Positions 1 to 11,869 are shown, counted from the stretch's first letter. The stretch is 64,000 nt of DNA from Cohnella mopanensis (GCF_022352055.1 NZ_JAKRWM010000004.1:1-64000), one strand, 5' to 3'. Numbers and translations: made by a program. The notes: a model not told the origin generated them from the letters alone.

Positions 1-60
1 TTCTTACGCTCGATGTTCAGTTTTCAAAGAACAATTTGTTTCGTTTTTCGTTGAGCACTG
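1..60 (-). other. Leader of an rRNA operon lying outside the window
   Basis: Read on the minus strand, this stretch contains the motif ttctttgaaaactgaa, which is typical of rRNA leader or spacer regions in Bacillus and Paenibacillus. It lies just downstream of a strong leftward promoter (80-108). No mature rRNA sequence is visible, so the 16S gene is inferred to start beyond base 1, reading away from oriC. Confidence 0.5.
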
Positions 61-79
61 CGTTAACAGCGACTCAAAT

Positions 80-108
80 AATATATCACGTCCAGAAGAT
101 AGATGCAA
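80..108 (-). promoter_or_regulatory. Strong leftward sigma-A promoter, probably for an rRNA operon
   Basis: On the minus strand there is a -35 TTGCAT (103-108) and a -10 TATATT (80-85) separated by exactly 17 bases. It reads toward the left edge into an rRNA-like leader. It cannot serve the HD-GYP gene, whose terminator lies upstream of it. Confidence 0.6.
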
Positions 109-177
109 CTGTTTTTTTGAATCTTTTTCATTTCTTTATACGTTAACTATTGCGCGTATAAATTACTAGATAACAAC

Positions 178-217
178 AAAAAAATCGGAACGTCGGCGCA
201 AGGCCAACGTTCCGATT
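178..217 (-). terminator. Rho-independent terminator of the gyrA/HD-GYP transcript
   Basis: An 11-bp stem AATCGGAACGT/ACGTTCCGATT, extended inward by a partial GGC/GCC pairing, is followed on the minus strand by a run of T. It sits ten bases after the stop of the HD-GYP gene. Confidence 0.85.
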
Positions 218-227
218 ATTAACTCAG

Positions 228-1304
228 CTAATTAGAGAATACTTCGCAAATGAACAACTGACGGTTTTGCCCCAGATTCACGATCTGTCCATTGACCGAT
301 ACCATCGGCCGGGTTGGATGATTGCGATCCGTAAACACGATTTCGCCGATACTCCCGTTGTTCAATTTCACGAATACGCCGTTATGAAATTGCGTCGTTC
401 TCTCTATAAAGGTTTGCACGTATAAAGGGTCTAACTTACCGAACGAACCCGAGTGCAACTCTTCTAGTACGAGATAAGGAGATTCCGCCTTGCGATAATT
501 CCGATTGGAAGTCATCGCATGATACATGTCGGCTATCGCGACAATTCTGGCATACGGATGTATTTTCTCCCCTTTAACCTTCATCGGGTACCCGCTGCCG
601 TCAATTCGTTCATGATGTTGTAACGCCGTCAGCCATACGCCTTGATTCATCGATGTGCTTCCTTCTAGTAAACGGAAGCCGTACATCGTATGCTGCCTCA
701 TCTCTTGAATTTCTTCAGAAGTCAGTCGGGTAGGCTTGTTAAATATCGCTTGATCGACCTTTACATTGCCTATATCATGCAACAATCCCGCCATGGCTAT
801 CGGAAGCCAATCCTTCTCGGGGAATTTGTTCCACTTAGCCAATTGATAAGAGGTCATCGCGGAGAGCACGCTATTCCGGACCATAACGTCTACCGGGCCC
901 GCCGGTTGCGGCGCATGGAACGTCAATACGTTGTAATCGTCCATATGTTCAATGAGCGCATTGAGACCATTACGCAAATCAAGCACCGGAAGCTTCTGCC
1001 CCGAACTCAACATGGACATAATCCGCTTAAACAGTTTCTCCATATTAAGAAACTCAAGTTGCAAGGAGGTCAGTTTAACAACCTCGACAGACGCAGCCAT
1101 TTCATCTGCAGCCGTGTCTTGCTTCTGCTCTTCTAAACCGTGGCGTACCACATCTACGCTCTGGATCAGAAAAGCTTGTAAAATTTCCGTATCCCTCACC
1201 GAAAGCGTTCGGCCTTGTTGCAGCAGCACGCTTCCGAGAGCGGTTTGAACATCACTGCCCAATCGATCGCCAATCTGCACTTGTGTAATTGGAATAATCG
1301 GCAT
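228..1304 (-). CDS. HD-GYP domain protein (possible cyclic-di-GMP phosphodiesterase)
   Basis: 358 aa. The C-terminal half is an HD-GYP domain: the HD dyad at residues 176-177 (LLHDIGN), HHE at 230-232, and GYP at 238-240 followed by the usual downstream IVAIADMYHAMTS block. Such proteins hydrolyse cyclic di-GMP at a two- or three-metal site. The N-terminal ~120 residues are less conserved and may be regulatory. The helix that normally begins with a metal-binding His appears to carry Asn144 (VRNSV) instead, so activity may be altered. The start is supported by a GGGAGGAAGC ribosome site. The gene lies 33 bases after gyrA and is probably co-transcribed with it. Confidence 0.85.
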   Translation of the reverse strand: MPIIPITQVQIGDRLGSDVQTALGSVLLQQGRTLSVRDTEILQAFLIQSVDVVRHGLEEQKQDTAADEMAASVEVVKLTSLQLEFLNMEKLFKRIMSMLSSGQKLPVLDLRNGLNALIEHMDDYNVLTFHAPQPAGPVDVMVRNSVLSAMTSYQLAKWNKFPEKDWLPIAMAGLLHDIGNVKVDQAIFNKPTRLTSEEIQEMRQHTMYGFRLLEGSTSMNQGVWLTALQHHERIDGSGYPMKVKGEKIHPYARIVAIADMYHAMTSNRNYRKAESPYLVLEELHSGSFGKLDPLYVQTFIERTTQFHNGVFVKLNNGSIGEIVFTDRNHPTRPMVSVNGQIVNLGQNRQLFICEVFSN

Positions 1305-1337
1305 GCTGCTTCCTCCCTAGGCAATCCAGGAAGACAA

Positions 1338-3821
1338 CTAGTTGTTGTCTTCTGATTCCGCTTCCGTTTCGCCTTCCGACTCTTCTGAATCCGAATCATC
1401 GCTTCGCGGAGCTCTCGCAACCGTAGCTACGGAATCATCATCGCGAATATTAATCAGCTTAACGCCCTGCGTAATCCGGCCCATCGTATTAATGCCAGAC
1501 ATACTCATACGAATTAACGTTCCGGAAGAGGTCATGATCATCAAGTCTTCGTCGTCATGAACAACCTTCAACCCGACGATCACTCCGTTCTTCTCCGTTA
1601 CGTTCAAGGTTTTAATCCCTTTACCGCCACGAGTCTGAATCCGGTATTCGGTCATAGGCGTACGTTTACCATAGCCTTTCGCCGTAACGATCAACACTTC
1701 TTGCTCCGGAGCTACGATATCCATATCGATGACCTTGTCGTCCTCATCCAATTGGATCCCTTTAACTCCCGTTGCGGAGCGCCCCATAGCCCTAACATCT
1801 TGCTCCGAGAAGCGAATGGACATTCCTTGGCTAGTTCCCATAACGATCTCGCGTTCTCCGTCCGTCAGCTTAACGCCGATCAAGTCATCGTCATCGCGCA
1901 AGGAAATGGCGATCAAACCGACTTTACGAATGTTCGCGTAATCATCGAGAGGCGTCTTCTTCACGATACCGTTGCGGGTTGCGAAGAAGAGGAACTGGTT
2001 AGGTTCGAAAGATTCAACAGGGATGACGGCATTAATCGTCTCGCCTTGCTCAATCTGGATCAAATTGATGATCGGCGTACCCCGAGCCGTTCGGCTTAAA
2101 TCCGGAATCTCATAGGCTTTCATCCGGAATACGCGGCCTTTGTTCGTGAAGAACAAGAGATAGTGATGGGTATTGGAGATGAATAGATTTTCAATGAAAT
2201 CATCATCTTTGGTTCCCATCCCCATTATGCCTCTTCCCCCCCGCTTCTGGCTGCGGTAAGTCGAAACAGGAAGCCGCTTAATGTATCCTGTATGAGTCAT
2301 CGTTACGACAACGTCATCGCGCGGAATAAGATCCTCGTCCAGAATCTCATCGTCGCTGATCGTGATTTCCGTACGACGCTCATCACCGAATTTCAGTTTA
2401 ATTTCTTCGAGCTCATCGTGAATAATTGCATTTACGAGTTGCTCGTCGGCCAAGATGGCTTTATATTCGGCAATCTTCACTTGCAGTTCGTTATATTCCT
2501 GTTCGATCTTCTCGCGTTCCAGTCCGGTGAGGCGTTGCAGACGCATGTCCAGAATCGCCTGAGCCTGGTCGGCCGAGAGTCCGAATCTTGTAATTAAGCC
2601 TTCGCGAGCCTCTTCCGCAGTCCGCGATGCGCGTATGAGCGCGATGACTTCGTCCAGATGATCCAACGCGATGCGCAAGCCTTCCAAGATGTGCGCCCGC
2701 GCTTCCGCCTTCTTCAGATCGTATTCCGTACGCCGTCTAATGACCTCAACCTGATGCTTGATGTAGTGATAAAGTACATCTCTTAGGTTAAGAACCTTAG
2801 GCTCGTTATTCACAAGCGCAAGCATGTTAACCCCGAAGCTTGTCTGCATTTGGGTTTGCTTGTACAGGTTATTAAGCACAACCGTCGGCGTTACGTCTCT
2901 TCTAAGTTCGATGACGATACGCATTCCGTTACGGTCAGATTCGTCGCGAAGATCGGTAATTCCGTCAATCTTCTTCTCGCGCACGAGTTCCGCGATTTTC
3001 TCGACGAGTCTCGCTTTATTGACCTGGTATGGAATTTCGTGAACGAGAATACGTGCTTTGCCGTTATTCTCCTCGATCGAAGCCCGCGCACGCATCGTTA
3101 CCGATCCACGGCCCGTTGCATAGGCTTGTCGAATGCCGACCTTACCAAGAATTAGACCCGCCGTCGGGAAGTCTGGCCCCTTAATGTACTCCATCAGATC
3201 ATAAGGTGTCAGCTCCGGATCGCGAAGCAAAGCTTGCGTTCCTTCGATGACCTCCCGCAAGTTGTGAGGAGGAATATTCGTTGCCATCCCTACTGCGATA
3301 CCGGTATTCCCGTTAACGAGTAAGTTTGGATATCTTGCCGGCAATACGACGGGCTCAATTTCTTCGCCATCGTAGTTCGGTCTGTAATCGATAGTTTCCT
3401 TGTTGATGTCACGGAGCATCTCCATGGCGATCTTGGATAGACGCGCTTCCGTGTAACGCATAGCCGCCGCAAAGTCGCCGTCTACGGAACCGAAGTTCCC
3501 ATGTCCGTCGACGAGCATGTAACGAAGCGAGAAGTCTTGCGCCATCCGTACCATGGCCTCGTAAATAGGGGAGTCACCATGCGGGTGATACTTACCGATA
3601 ACCTCGCCGACGATTCTCGCCGACTTCTTGTAAGGCTTGTCCGGAGACATTCCGAGTTCCGACATCGCATACAGAATACGTCTATGAACCGGCTTCAAGC
3701 CATCGCGAACATCCGGCAAAGCCCGGCTAACGATAATGCTCATTGCGTAATCCATGAACGATTCCCGCATCTCGACCCCAATATCGCGGTCTCGGACTTG
3801 GGAGCGTTGTTCTTCCGACAT
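1338..3821 (-). CDS. gyrA: DNA gyrase subunit A
   Basis: 827 aa. This is the breakage-reunion subunit of the A2B2 gyrase, which introduces negative supercoils. The active tyrosine is Tyr123 ([10 protein letters not shown]) and the GyrA box is QKRGGRG. The quinolone-determining positions are Ser84 and Glu88 (HGDSPIYE), the usual sensitive-type residues. The C-terminus ends in an acidic tail. I chose the ATG at 3821 (MSEEQRS) because a TAAGGAGGATC ribosome site precedes it; the frame stays open 75 bases upstream, but that extension is not conserved in the family. The HD-GYP gene follows closely. Confidence 0.97.
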   Translation of the reverse strand: MSEEQRSQVRDRDIGVEMRESFMDYAMSIIVSRALPDVRDGLKPVHRRILYAMSELGMSPDKPYKKSARIVGEVIGKYHPHGDSPIYEAMVRMAQDFSLRYMLVDGHGNFGSVDGDFAAAMRYTEARLSKIAMEMLRDINKETIDYRPNYDGEEIEPVVLPARYPNLLVNGNTGIAVGMATNIPPHNLREVIEGTQALLRDPELTPYDLMEYIKGPDFPTAGLILGKVGIRQAYATGRGSVTMRARASIEENNGKARILVHEIPYQVNKARLVEKIAELVREKKIDGITDLRDESDRNGMRIVIELRRDVTPTVVLNNLYKQTQMQTSFGVNMLALVNNEPKVLNLRDVLYHYIKHQVEVIRRRTEYDLKKAEARAHILEGLRIALDHLDEVIALIRASRTAEEAREGLITRFGLSADQAQAILDMRLQRLTGLEREKIEQEYNELQVKIAEYKAILADEQLVNAIIHDELEEIKLKFGDERRTEITISDDEILDEDLIPRDDVVVTMTHTGYIKRLPVSTYRSQKRGGRGIMGMGTKDDDFIENLFISNTHHYLLFFTNKGRVFRMKAYEIPDLSRTARGTPIINLIQIEQGETINAVIPVESFEPNQFLFFATRNGIVKKTPLDDYANIRKVGLIAISLRDDDDLIGVKLTDGEREIVMGTSQGMSIRFSEQDVRAMGRSATGVKGIQLDEDDKVIDMDIVAPEQEVLIVTAKGYGKRTPMTEYRIQTRGGKGIKTLNVTEKNGVIVGLKVVHDDEDLMIMTSSGTLIRMSMSGINTMGRITQGVKLINIRDDDSVATVARAPRSDDSDSEESEGETEAESEDNN

Positions 3822-3948
3822 GAAGATCCTCCTTAACCAATATACAAGCGGATAATTTGCTCTTGCACCATAACACCGCAAGGCCATTTCCGTCATAGAT
3901 TAGAAAATATACAATAATTCCATTATACCATATTGACGAAGGGAAAGG

Positions 3949-4737
3949 TTGGATGATACCCGTATGTCCATTCGACGCGTCCGTAGCAAGAGAGCTAAGA
4001 CCGACGCTCTTCTAGCCGATCCCGATCTTAGAAACGATGTCCCATCCACGAATGATTTCGGGCGGTCGACCGTCTCTCAGATGCTTGAACAACATGGGAT
4101 GATTTATGTAAAACCGGTTAACGGCACTTTCGGCAATGGAGTCATTCGCGTAGAGATAAAGGCCGGCTCCCCTCTTCCTTATCGGTTCCAATCCGAAGAA
4201 ACCAAATACTCCTTCGTTTCCTTCGACGAAATGTTCAACAAGCTCATCCTTGTGAAGAAAAACAAACCCTATTTAGCACAGCAAGGGATTCATCTGCTTA
4301 CGCACTCCGGGAGGAGATTCGACCTGAGGGTGATGGTCCAGAAAAACCTTCAATCTCAATGGGAAACTACCGGAATGATCGGACGCGTCGCCCATCCTCG
4401 CAAGATCGTAACCAACTATCATGCCGGAGGTACGCCCATGCCGGTAAAAAAGTTGATGAACAATTTCCTGTCCGAGGAACAATGGAAACACTATGAAGCT
4501 CGTCTGCGCAAGCGGGGAATTGATATCGCTAACGCATTGGAGAAACGATTCCCAGGCCTTAAAGAAATCGGAATCGATATCGCCGTCGACCAAAACCTGA
4601 AACCTTGGATTCTCGAGGTCAATACGTTGCCGGATCCGTTCCTATTCAAGAAGTTGCCTAGCCGAACCGTCTTCCGAACCATCTATTCCTATGCGGTCGC
4701 TTATGGCCGATTCAGAGTCCGCAAACGCAAAGTGTAG
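3949..4737 (+). CDS. YheC/YheD-like ATP-grasp protein
   Basis: 262 aa with a TTG start; an in-frame ATG at 3964 is the alternative. It resembles the ATP-grasp part of the YheC/YheD family, associated with the endospore coat in Bacillus. Visible features are a lysine-containing phosphate loop (YVKPVNGTFGNGV, about residues 53-65), the GRRFDLRVMVQ strand and the C-terminal metal-binding motif IDIAVDQNLKPWILEVNTLPD. ATP-grasp enzymes ligate carboxylates to amines or thiols, but the substrate of this family is unknown. It stands alone on the plus strand between gyrA and gyrB, divergent from gyrA and convergent with gyrB. Confidence 0.75.
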   Translation: MDDTRMSIRRVRSKRAKTDALLADPDLRNDVPSTNDFGRSTVSQMLEQHGMIYVKPVNGTFGNGVIRVEIKAGSPLPYRFQSEETKYSFVSFDEMFNKLILVKKNKPYLAQQGIHLLTHSGRRFDLRVMVQKNLQSQWETTGMIGRVAHPRKIVTNYHAGGTPMPVKKLMNNFLSEEQWKHYEARLRKRGIDIANALEKRFPGLKEIGIDIAVDQNLKPWILEVNTLPDPFLFKKLPSRTVFRTIYSYAVAYGRFRVRKRKV

Positions 4738-4740
4738 TTC

Positions 4741-4773
4741 GCAGGGGGTATCTCACCTAGAGATACCCCCTGC
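4741..4773. terminator. Perfect 14-bp hairpin between converging genes
   Basis: GCAGGGGGTATCTC pairs perfectly with GAGATACCCCCTGC across a 5-base loop. It lies between the ends of the yheC/D-like gene (plus) and gyrB (minus), so it can terminate both transcripts. The T-run is weak on both sides. Confidence 0.75.
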
Positions 4774-4790
4774 TTCTTCATTCGTTGACC

Positions 4791-6788
<1,998 letters not shown>

Positions 6789-6803
6789 TTATATAAACGT
6801 ATA

Positions 6804-6820
6804 GCCTTCCTGGGGAAGGC
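6804..6820 (-). terminator. Hairpin between remB and gyrB
   Basis: GCCTTCC and GGAAGGC pair across a 3-base loop in the 119-base gap between remB and gyrB. There is no T-run, so it may be an mRNA processing or attenuating structure rather than a full terminator. Confidence 0.4.
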
Positions 6821-6835
6821 GATTATCGTCTATAC

Positions 6836-7081
6836 TTATCCCTCCAAATAATGCGCCCTCTTCTTAAGCGTGGACGTCGATATTGGGGAATAATAAACTT
6901 TGTGCTCAGTTACGACTATCGATTTAGGATCTTCTTCTCCGATCATTTCCACTTCCTTGTTCTTCTGCGCATGAACGACGAATTGCCGCGACAGCTTAGA
7001 AGATTGCTCGATGGAAATATCAAAGATGGCTACGAGCTGCGAAGTTCGAATTATTTTTTCCCCGCCTAGATGGATATACAC
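6836..7081 (-). CDS. remB: Extracellular-matrix regulator RemB (YaaB, DUF370)
   Basis: 81 aa. It belongs to the small DUF370 family (MYIHLGGEKIIRTSQLVAIFDIS), whose RemA/RemB members in Bacillus are DNA-binding activators of biofilm matrix genes. The GTG start is preceded by a GGGAGGAACTCC ribosome site. It sits between recF and gyrB, exactly where yaaB lies in Bacillus subtilis. The name rests on position and sequence resemblance together. Confidence 0.85.
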   Translation of the reverse strand: MYIHLGGEKIIRTSQLVAIFDISIEQSSKLSRQFVVHAQKNKEVEMIGEEDPKSIVVTEHKVYYSPISTSTLKKRAHYLEG

Positions 7082-7097
7082 GGAGTTCCTCCCTACA

Positions 7098-8216
7098 TTA
7101 GCGCAGCAATTTGCCGTCTCTTACGTGAAAAATAGAAGCTTCCTTCAACCGACTCATGTTGACGCTTTCCAAACCTGTTGTCGTTATGAAAGTCTGTACT
7201 CGGCTCTGAAATGTCTCGATAAGTTGAGTTTGACGGGTTTGATCCAACTCCGAGAGTACATCGTCCAACAGTAGCAACGGGTATTCCCCTATCTCTTCAT
7301 GCATTAATTCTAATTCCGCCAATTTCAATGACAGAGCCGTCGTGCGTTGCTGGCCTTGGGATCCGAACGATTGAACATCCTTCCCGTTAATGGCGAAGCT
7401 CAGATCGTCCCTATGCGGTCCGGTCAGCGTCATGCCCCGTCTGAATTCCTGTTCCTTGTTCTGTGTTAACTTTAACATAAATTGTCCGAATAATGAAGTT
7501 TGATCTTGGTTATCCATACCAATCGAAGATCCGAACGAGGGTTTATACTCCACCGTAAAATGTTCGGTACCGCCGGTTATGCCGGCATGTATCTTCTCCG
7601 CCCACTTTTGTAACTGTACGATAAAGTTTTTCCTTTTTTGCATCATTTTAACACCTGTCGTCGCGAGTTGTTCATTCCACACGTCTAACATTTCCGGAGA
7701 GGCGCGATGAATGTCGGTCGACTTCAGGTAATTGTTCCGCTGCTGCAAAATTTTCTGATACTGCTGGAGATCATACAAATAACCGGGATGCACCTGGCCG
7801 ATTTCCATGTCCATGAATCGGCGGCGCACGCCCGGTGCTCCCTTGACGATATCCAAATCTTCCGGTGCGAACAAGACCACGTTTAGCGTTCCCACGAAAC
7901 CGCTAAGCTTGCGCTGCTCTAGTCCATTAACTTTGGCTTTCTTGCCTTGAGCAGACAACTGCAACTCAAGGCTGACATCGCCCAATTTACGGCTCATCTG
8001 GGCTTTAATGATCGCCGAGGACTGGCCCCAACCAATCAATTCTTTATCCTTCGAAGTTCGATGGGACTTCGTTAAGCTCAGCACATGAATCGCTTCGATC
8101 AGATTGGTTTTGCCTTGAGCGTTAGGCCCTATGAAAATATTGACCCCGCCCTCTGTCGAAAGCTTTAACGACTCATAATTGCGATACCCGTGAAGCTCCA
8201 ACGTATTTAACTGCAT
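7098..8216 (-). CDS. recF: DNA replication and repair protein RecF
   Basis: 372 aa. This SMC-like ATPase loads RecA at single-strand gaps with RecO and RecR. Walker A is GPNAQGKTN (residues 30-38), the ABC signature region is FGSQGQQRTTALSLKLAE, and Walker B is LLLLDDVLSELD. The length is normal for the family. It stands 44 bases after yaaA and 16 bases before remB, in the conserved origin order. Confidence 0.96.
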   Translation of the reverse strand: MQLNTLELHGYRNYESLKLSTEGGVNIFIGPNAQGKTNLIEAIHVLSLTKSHRTSKDKELIGWGQSSAIIKAQMSRKLGDVSLELQLSAQGKKAKVNGLEQRKLSGFVGTLNVVLFAPEDLDIVKGAPGVRRRFMDMEIGQVHPGYLYDLQQYQKILQQRNNYLKSTDIHRASPEMLDVWNEQLATTGVKMMQKRKNFIVQLQKWAEKIHAGITGGTEHFTVEYKPSFGSSIGMDNQDQTSLFGQFMLKLTQNKEQEFRRGMTLTGPHRDDLSFAINGKDVQSFGSQGQQRTTALSLKLAELELMHEEIGEYPLLLLDDVLSELDQTRQTQLIETFQSRVQTFITTTGLESVNMSRLKEASIFHVRDGKLLR

Positions 8217-8260
8217 GGATTATTCCCTCTCCACCTGACTTTGTAACCGTCAGATTAGGA

Positions 8261-8476
8261 TTATCGGGTCGTTACCGTGAAAGATCCGCAACCTTCCACT
8301 TCAACGAGATCTCCGACTCTAAGCTTACGTCCTCTACGATTGTCAGGCTCACCGTTAATATTAACGCCGTTTTCCTGCAGGAAGTGTTTAACTTCTCCGC
8401 CCGTCCCTATACATTCTGCAAGCTTAAGAAATTGACCTAACGTGATGTAATCCGTCGAGATTCCGATATTTTTCAT
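8261..8476 (-). CDS. yaaA: S4-domain RNA-binding protein YaaA
   Basis: 71 aa, almost entirely an S4-type RNA-binding domain (ITLGQFLKLAECIGTGGEVKHFL, then RRGRKLRVGDLVEVEG). In Bacillus the orthologue between dnaN and recF is linked to large-subunit ribosome assembly. It is only ten bases after dnaN and clearly in the same transcript. Confidence 0.9.
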   Translation of the reverse strand: MKNIGISTDYITLGQFLKLAECIGTGGEVKHFLQENGVNINGEPDNRRGRKLRVGDLVEVEGCGSFTVTTR

Positions 8477-8486
8477 CTTAAGCGCC

Positions 8487-9626
8487 TCAATTCGTCGTTC
8501 TATACGGCAGGATCAGATGCAAGCTGTTCTCGTGGTCGTTCGGCTTAATGATGATCGGGCTCATTGCCCCGTTAAATCCGATAAATAGCTCTTCGCTATC
8601 AATGACTTTAAGAACGTCGAGCATATATTTGGAGTTAAATGCGATTTTGAGCGGTTCGCCGCGCATTTGGATAACGTTTAATTGCTCCGTTACTTTACCC
8701 AGCTCGGATGAACTAGAGGAAATTTCGATTCCTCCATTGTCCGTTGTTACCAGCCGTACGATGTTCGTTTTTTCTTCCCTCGAGAGCAAGTAAGCGCGAT
8801 CGATGGAATCGCTGAGCGATTTTGTGTTCAGGACGAGTTCTGTTTTGAAGCTTTGCGGAATAATCTTGGAAGTATCCGGGTAAGTCCCGTCCAACATTCT
8901 CGAATAGAAGAGCACGTTGCCGAGCTTAAACAACACTTGATTCTCCGCTACGACAATATCCACCATCACATTCTGATCGGGGACGATTTTCGCCAATTCG
9001 TTCAATGTTTTACCTGAAATGACAATATTGGAAAATCGAACGTCATATAATTCTACCGGCGCTGAACGGCTAGCTAGACGGTGTCTGTCGGTAGCAACAA
9101 ATTTGTATACCCCGTCATTCAAGTTCCATAATACCCCAGTCAAAATAGGCGTCGATTCGTTGGTGGTTACGGCAAATACGGTTTGACGGATCATGTCTCT
9201 TAGCAAGTCGCCGGGAATGGAAACCACTTGATCCTCTTGTACAGTCGGCAGAACTGGAAATTCTTCAGGGTCTAATCCTACTAACTGGATTTCCGTCGCT
9301 CCGGACGTAATTAACGTTTGGAATCGTTCGCCTACCTCGATATGAACTTCTTCGTGCGGGAGCTTCTTAATAATTTCAACGAAAAACTTCGCTGTTAATA
9401 CAACGCTGCCGGAACGGGTTACCGTTGCAATCGTTTTGTTGGGCGTTTCAAGCGGAATGAAGCTTTGTATAGAAATGTCGGTATCGCTCGCTGTAAGGGT
9501 AATTCCGGTTAAGCTGGCATCTAATTTAATGCCGCTCAGAATTGGAATGGTCGTTCTTGACGCAACGGCTTTGGATACATGTTGAATGGCGTCGTTTAAT
9601 TCGCCCCGTAAAATCGTCAACTTCAT
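8487..9626 (-). CDS. dnaN: DNA polymerase III subunit beta (sliding clamp)
   Basis: 379 aa. The ring-shaped clamp tethers the replicative polymerase to DNA. The three clamp domains are evident, starting MKLTILRGELNDAIQHVSKAVASRTTIPIL and ending in the conserved SPIIIKPNDHENSLHLILPYRTTN block. It lies 176 bases after dnaA; that gap holds DnaA boxes. Confidence 0.97.
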   Translation of the reverse strand: MKLTILRGELNDAIQHVSKAVASRTTIPILSGIKLDASLTGITLTASDTDISIQSFIPLETPNKTIATVTRSGSVVLTAKFFVEIIKKLPHEEVHIEVGERFQTLITSGATEIQLVGLDPEEFPVLPTVQEDQVVSIPGDLLRDMIRQTVFAVTTNESTPILTGVLWNLNDGVYKFVATDRHRLASRSAPVELYDVRFSNIVISGKTLNELAKIVPDQNVMVDIVVAENQVLFKLGNVLFYSRMLDGTYPDTSKIIPQSFKTELVLNTKSLSDSIDRAYLLSREEKTNIVRLVTTDNGGIEISSSSSELGKVTEQLNVIQMRGEPLKIAFNSKYMLDVLKVIDSEELFIGFNGAMSPIIIKPNDHENSLHLILPYRTTN

Positions 9627-9724
9627 GGGTTCACCTCGTTAAGTTTGTAACAAGTCGGCGATAGCCGTTATTGCATGTATTGTAGCATGTTTAAATCTTT
9701 AAGTCGTAGTAGGTGCGGTGAATA

Positions 9725-9767
9725 TGTGGATAACAGCGAAAAAGCTCGAAAATAACGCCTATCCACA
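9725..9767. promoter_or_regulatory. oriC, dnaA-dnaN part: DnaA boxes
   Basis: A perfect DnaA box (TTATCCACA on the minus strand) lies at 9725-9733. A one-mismatch box CTATCCACA lies at 9759-9767 and runs into an opposed partial box. In Bacillus the dnaA-dnaN gap also carries boxes as the second half of a bipartite origin. Confidence 0.75.
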
Positions 9768-9802
9768 TGTGGACTCTTTGTGCATAGGCGTTTGGTGTCG
9801 GA

Positions 9803-11155
9803 TTACGTTAAATTTTTGATTTTCTCGGTCAAGCTGTTGATAATTTTGTACAAATCTTGATCGACTTTGAGCAGCTGCGATATTTTCTCGTGAGCATGTA
9901 TAACGGTAGTATGATCACGGCCTCCGAAAGCGTCCCCGATCTTAGGAAGTGAGTAATCGGTTAGCTCGCGGGATAAATACATGGCGATCTGCCGAGGGAA
10001 TGCGACGGCTTTCGTCCGTTTGCGCGCCTTGAAATCTTCCAGCTTCAAACCGTAGTAGTCGCCGACTCGCTGCTGAATATCTTGCATCGTAACGAGTCTA
10101 GTTCGTCCTGTCGGCAGAATATCCTTCAACGCCTCAGCCGCCAAATGAGCGGAAATATCCTGATTCGTCAACGAGGAATAGGCCACGATACGTATCAAAG
10201 CCCCTTCCAGCTCCCGAATGTTGGAATCGATCATGTTGGCGATATACATCATCGCTTCGTTGGGGATATCGAGATTTTCCGCTTTCGCTTTCTTGCGAAG
10301 AATAGCGATCCTCGTTTCGAGATCCGGCGGTTGGATGTCGGTAATCAATCCCCATTCGAAACGGGAACGAAGCCGCTCTTCGAGCGTCGGAATCTCTTTA
10401 GGCGGTCGGTCACTGGAGATAACGATTTGCTTGTGCTCTTCATGCAACGCGTTAAAAGTATGGAAAAATTCCTCTTGCGTTCCCTCTTTGCCGGCCAGAA
10501 ACTGAATATCGTCAATGAGCAGAACGTCGATGTTGCGATATTTGTTACGGAAGCTTTCGCCCCTGTTATCGCGGATCGCGTTAATGAATTCGTTGGTAAA
10601 TTTCTCGGAAGAAAGGTACAGAACCTTCATATGAGGATTATGTTCGAGAATATAATGTCCGATGGCGTGCATGAGATGCGTTTTGCCTAATCCTACTCCT
10701 CCATACATGAAAAACGGGTTATAAGATTTGGCTGGCAATTCCGCTACGGCGAGGGACGCTGCGTGCGCAAAACGGTTGGCCGATCCGATGACGAACGTGT
10801 CGAACGTATATTTCGGGTTCAACATATGCATCATAGGTTCTTCATTTGCAGGCTGGCGAGTAATTTCCAATTGAGGCGCCGGTTCCGTGGCTTCGGGCGG
10901 ACGTACTTCTTCTATTGAAAATTTAACTTCGACGGTTCTACCAATATAGTCGGAAAGCGTGGATGATACTAACTTGGTGTACCGCGTTTCGAGCCATTCG
11001 ACGGCAAAAGTTGTCGGCGCGGTAACAACGACAACGTTATCGCTTAAGAAGGAAGCCTTCGTTGCTTTGAACCAGGTATCGAAGCTGGGCTTGCTGAGTT
11101 TCGTTTGGATGACCGACAACACTTGTTGCCAGACCTCATTGTTGCGGTTGTCCAC
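9803..11155 (-). CDS. dnaA: Chromosomal replication initiator DnaA
   Basis: 450 aa with a GTG start preceded by an AGGAGAG site. Domain I is N-terminal ([21 protein letters not shown]). The AAA+ domain has Walker [10 protein letters not shown] near residue 155 and Walker [10 protein letters not shown]. The C-terminal DnaA-box-binding domain contains the signature [11 protein letters not shown]. It binds the boxes on both sides of its own gene and opens the origin; these boxes probably also give autoregulation. Confidence 0.98.
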   Translation of the reverse strand: MDNRNNEVWQQVLSVIQTKLSKPSFDTWFKATKASFLSDNVVVVTAPTTFAVEWLETRYTKLVSSTLSDYIGRTVEVKFSIEEVRPPEATEPAPQLEITRQPANEEPMMHMLNPKYTFDTFVIGSANRFAHAASLAVAELPAKSYNPFFMYGGVGLGKTHLMHAIGHYILEHNPHMKVLYLSSEKFTNEFINAIRDNRGESFRNKYRNIDVLLIDDIQFLAGKEGTQEEFFHTFNALHEEHKQIVISSDRPPKEIPTLEERLRSRFEWGLITDIQPPDLETRIAILRKKAKAENLDIPNEAMMYIANMIDSNIRELEGALIRIVAYSSLTNQDISAHLAAEALKDILPTGRTRLVTMQDIQQRVGDYYGLKLEDFKARKRTKAVAFPRQIAMYLSRELTDYSLPKIGDAFGGRDHTTVIHAHEKISQLLKVDQDLYKIINSLTEKIKNLT

Positions 11156-11199
11156 GACAATTTCTCTCCTTTAACCCATCATAAGGACAAAAAATAAGC

Positions 11200-11560
11200 G
11201 GAGAACGTAAGGCCGAATTTGTGTTACGACCAGTTATCCACAATGTTCCCTGAATTATTTATAGGGATATCCACGAATATGGGGGTTTGTTCACAAAGTT
11301 ATGCACAGGGTGTTAATAAAACGAGGGAAAATAGTGGGTATCCACCGGGAAAGTCTTGACTAATCATAGCAGACAAACCCTATAAATTCAACGAAATTCA
11401 CCCTGTTATCCACAATTTCAAGAACTTGTGGATGAAAACTGTGCACAGCACAAGATATTGTTGATAAGATGTGCGGGAGTTCGACAATGTTCAACTTCAA
11501 TCGTTAACAAGGTTAAAGCTTATGCACATGTTAATAAGTTCTATAGAAGAGAAATGGCTT
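11200..11560. other. oriC, dnaA-rpmH part: DnaA-box cluster
   Basis: This gene-free stretch holds two perfect DnaA boxes TTATCCACA (11234-11242 and 11406-11414). One-mismatch boxes lie at 11299-11307, 11520-11528, 11427-11435 (minus strand) and 11459-11467 (minus strand), and weaker ones at 11267-11275 and 11338-11346. AT-rich sequence surrounds them. Together with 9725-9767 it forms a bipartite Bacillus-type origin. I could not place the unwinding element with certainty. Confidence 0.88.
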
Positions 11561-11564
11561 TTCA

Positions 11565-11593
11565 TTGACTTTTGGGCCCGTTCATGGTTTAAT
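11565..11593 (+). promoter_or_regulatory. rpmH promoter
   Basis: -35 TTGACT (11565-11570), 17-base spacer, -10 TTTAAT (11588-11593). The rpmH ATG follows 37 bases later behind an AAGGGGG ribosome site. Confidence 0.75.
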
Positions 11594-11630
11594 AAATGGA
11601 CGTGAGTTTTTAAGTAAGGGGGTTGGAATC

Positions 11631-11765
11631 ATGGGTCCTACATTTAAGCCGAATGTGAGCAAGCGTAAGAAGGTTCACGGTTTCCGTAGCCGTATGAGCT
11701 CGAAGAACGGTCGTAAAGTTCTTGCTGCTCGTCGTCATAAAGGTCGTAAAGTATTGACAGCCTAG
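11631..11765 (+). CDS. rpmH: 50S ribosomal protein L34
   Basis: 44 aa, very basic, with the typical C-terminal half [21 protein letters not shown]. The N-terminus reads MGPTFKPN, a variant of the usual start of the family. The reading frame is open upstream to 11565, but the promoter lies there, so the ATG at 11631 is the start. It is the first gene rightward of oriC, before rnpA, as in most bacteria. Confidence 0.95.
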   Translation: MGPTFKPNVSKRKKVHGFRSRMSSKNGRKVLAARRHKGRKVLTA

Positions 11766-11771
11766 TTAATG

Positions 11772-11798
11772 AAAGACCACTCGACGTGGTCTTTTTTT
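11772..11798 (+). terminator. Terminator after rpmH
   Basis: A 9-bp stem AAAGACCAC/GTGGTCTTT with a 5-base loop runs into T's, seven bases after the rpmH stop. rnpA follows, so it may only partly terminate. Confidence 0.8.
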
Positions 11799-11869
11799 CT
11801 TTAGATTAATCGTTCAAAGTCAGGTTCCCAGAATGCTGGCTATTTCCGGTTCGGATGGAGCGGTGTGAG

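Noticed and set aside
3822-3896. Upstream extension of gyrA (25 residues)
   Set aside because: Not conserved, and a strong ribosome site lies directly before the ATG at 3821.
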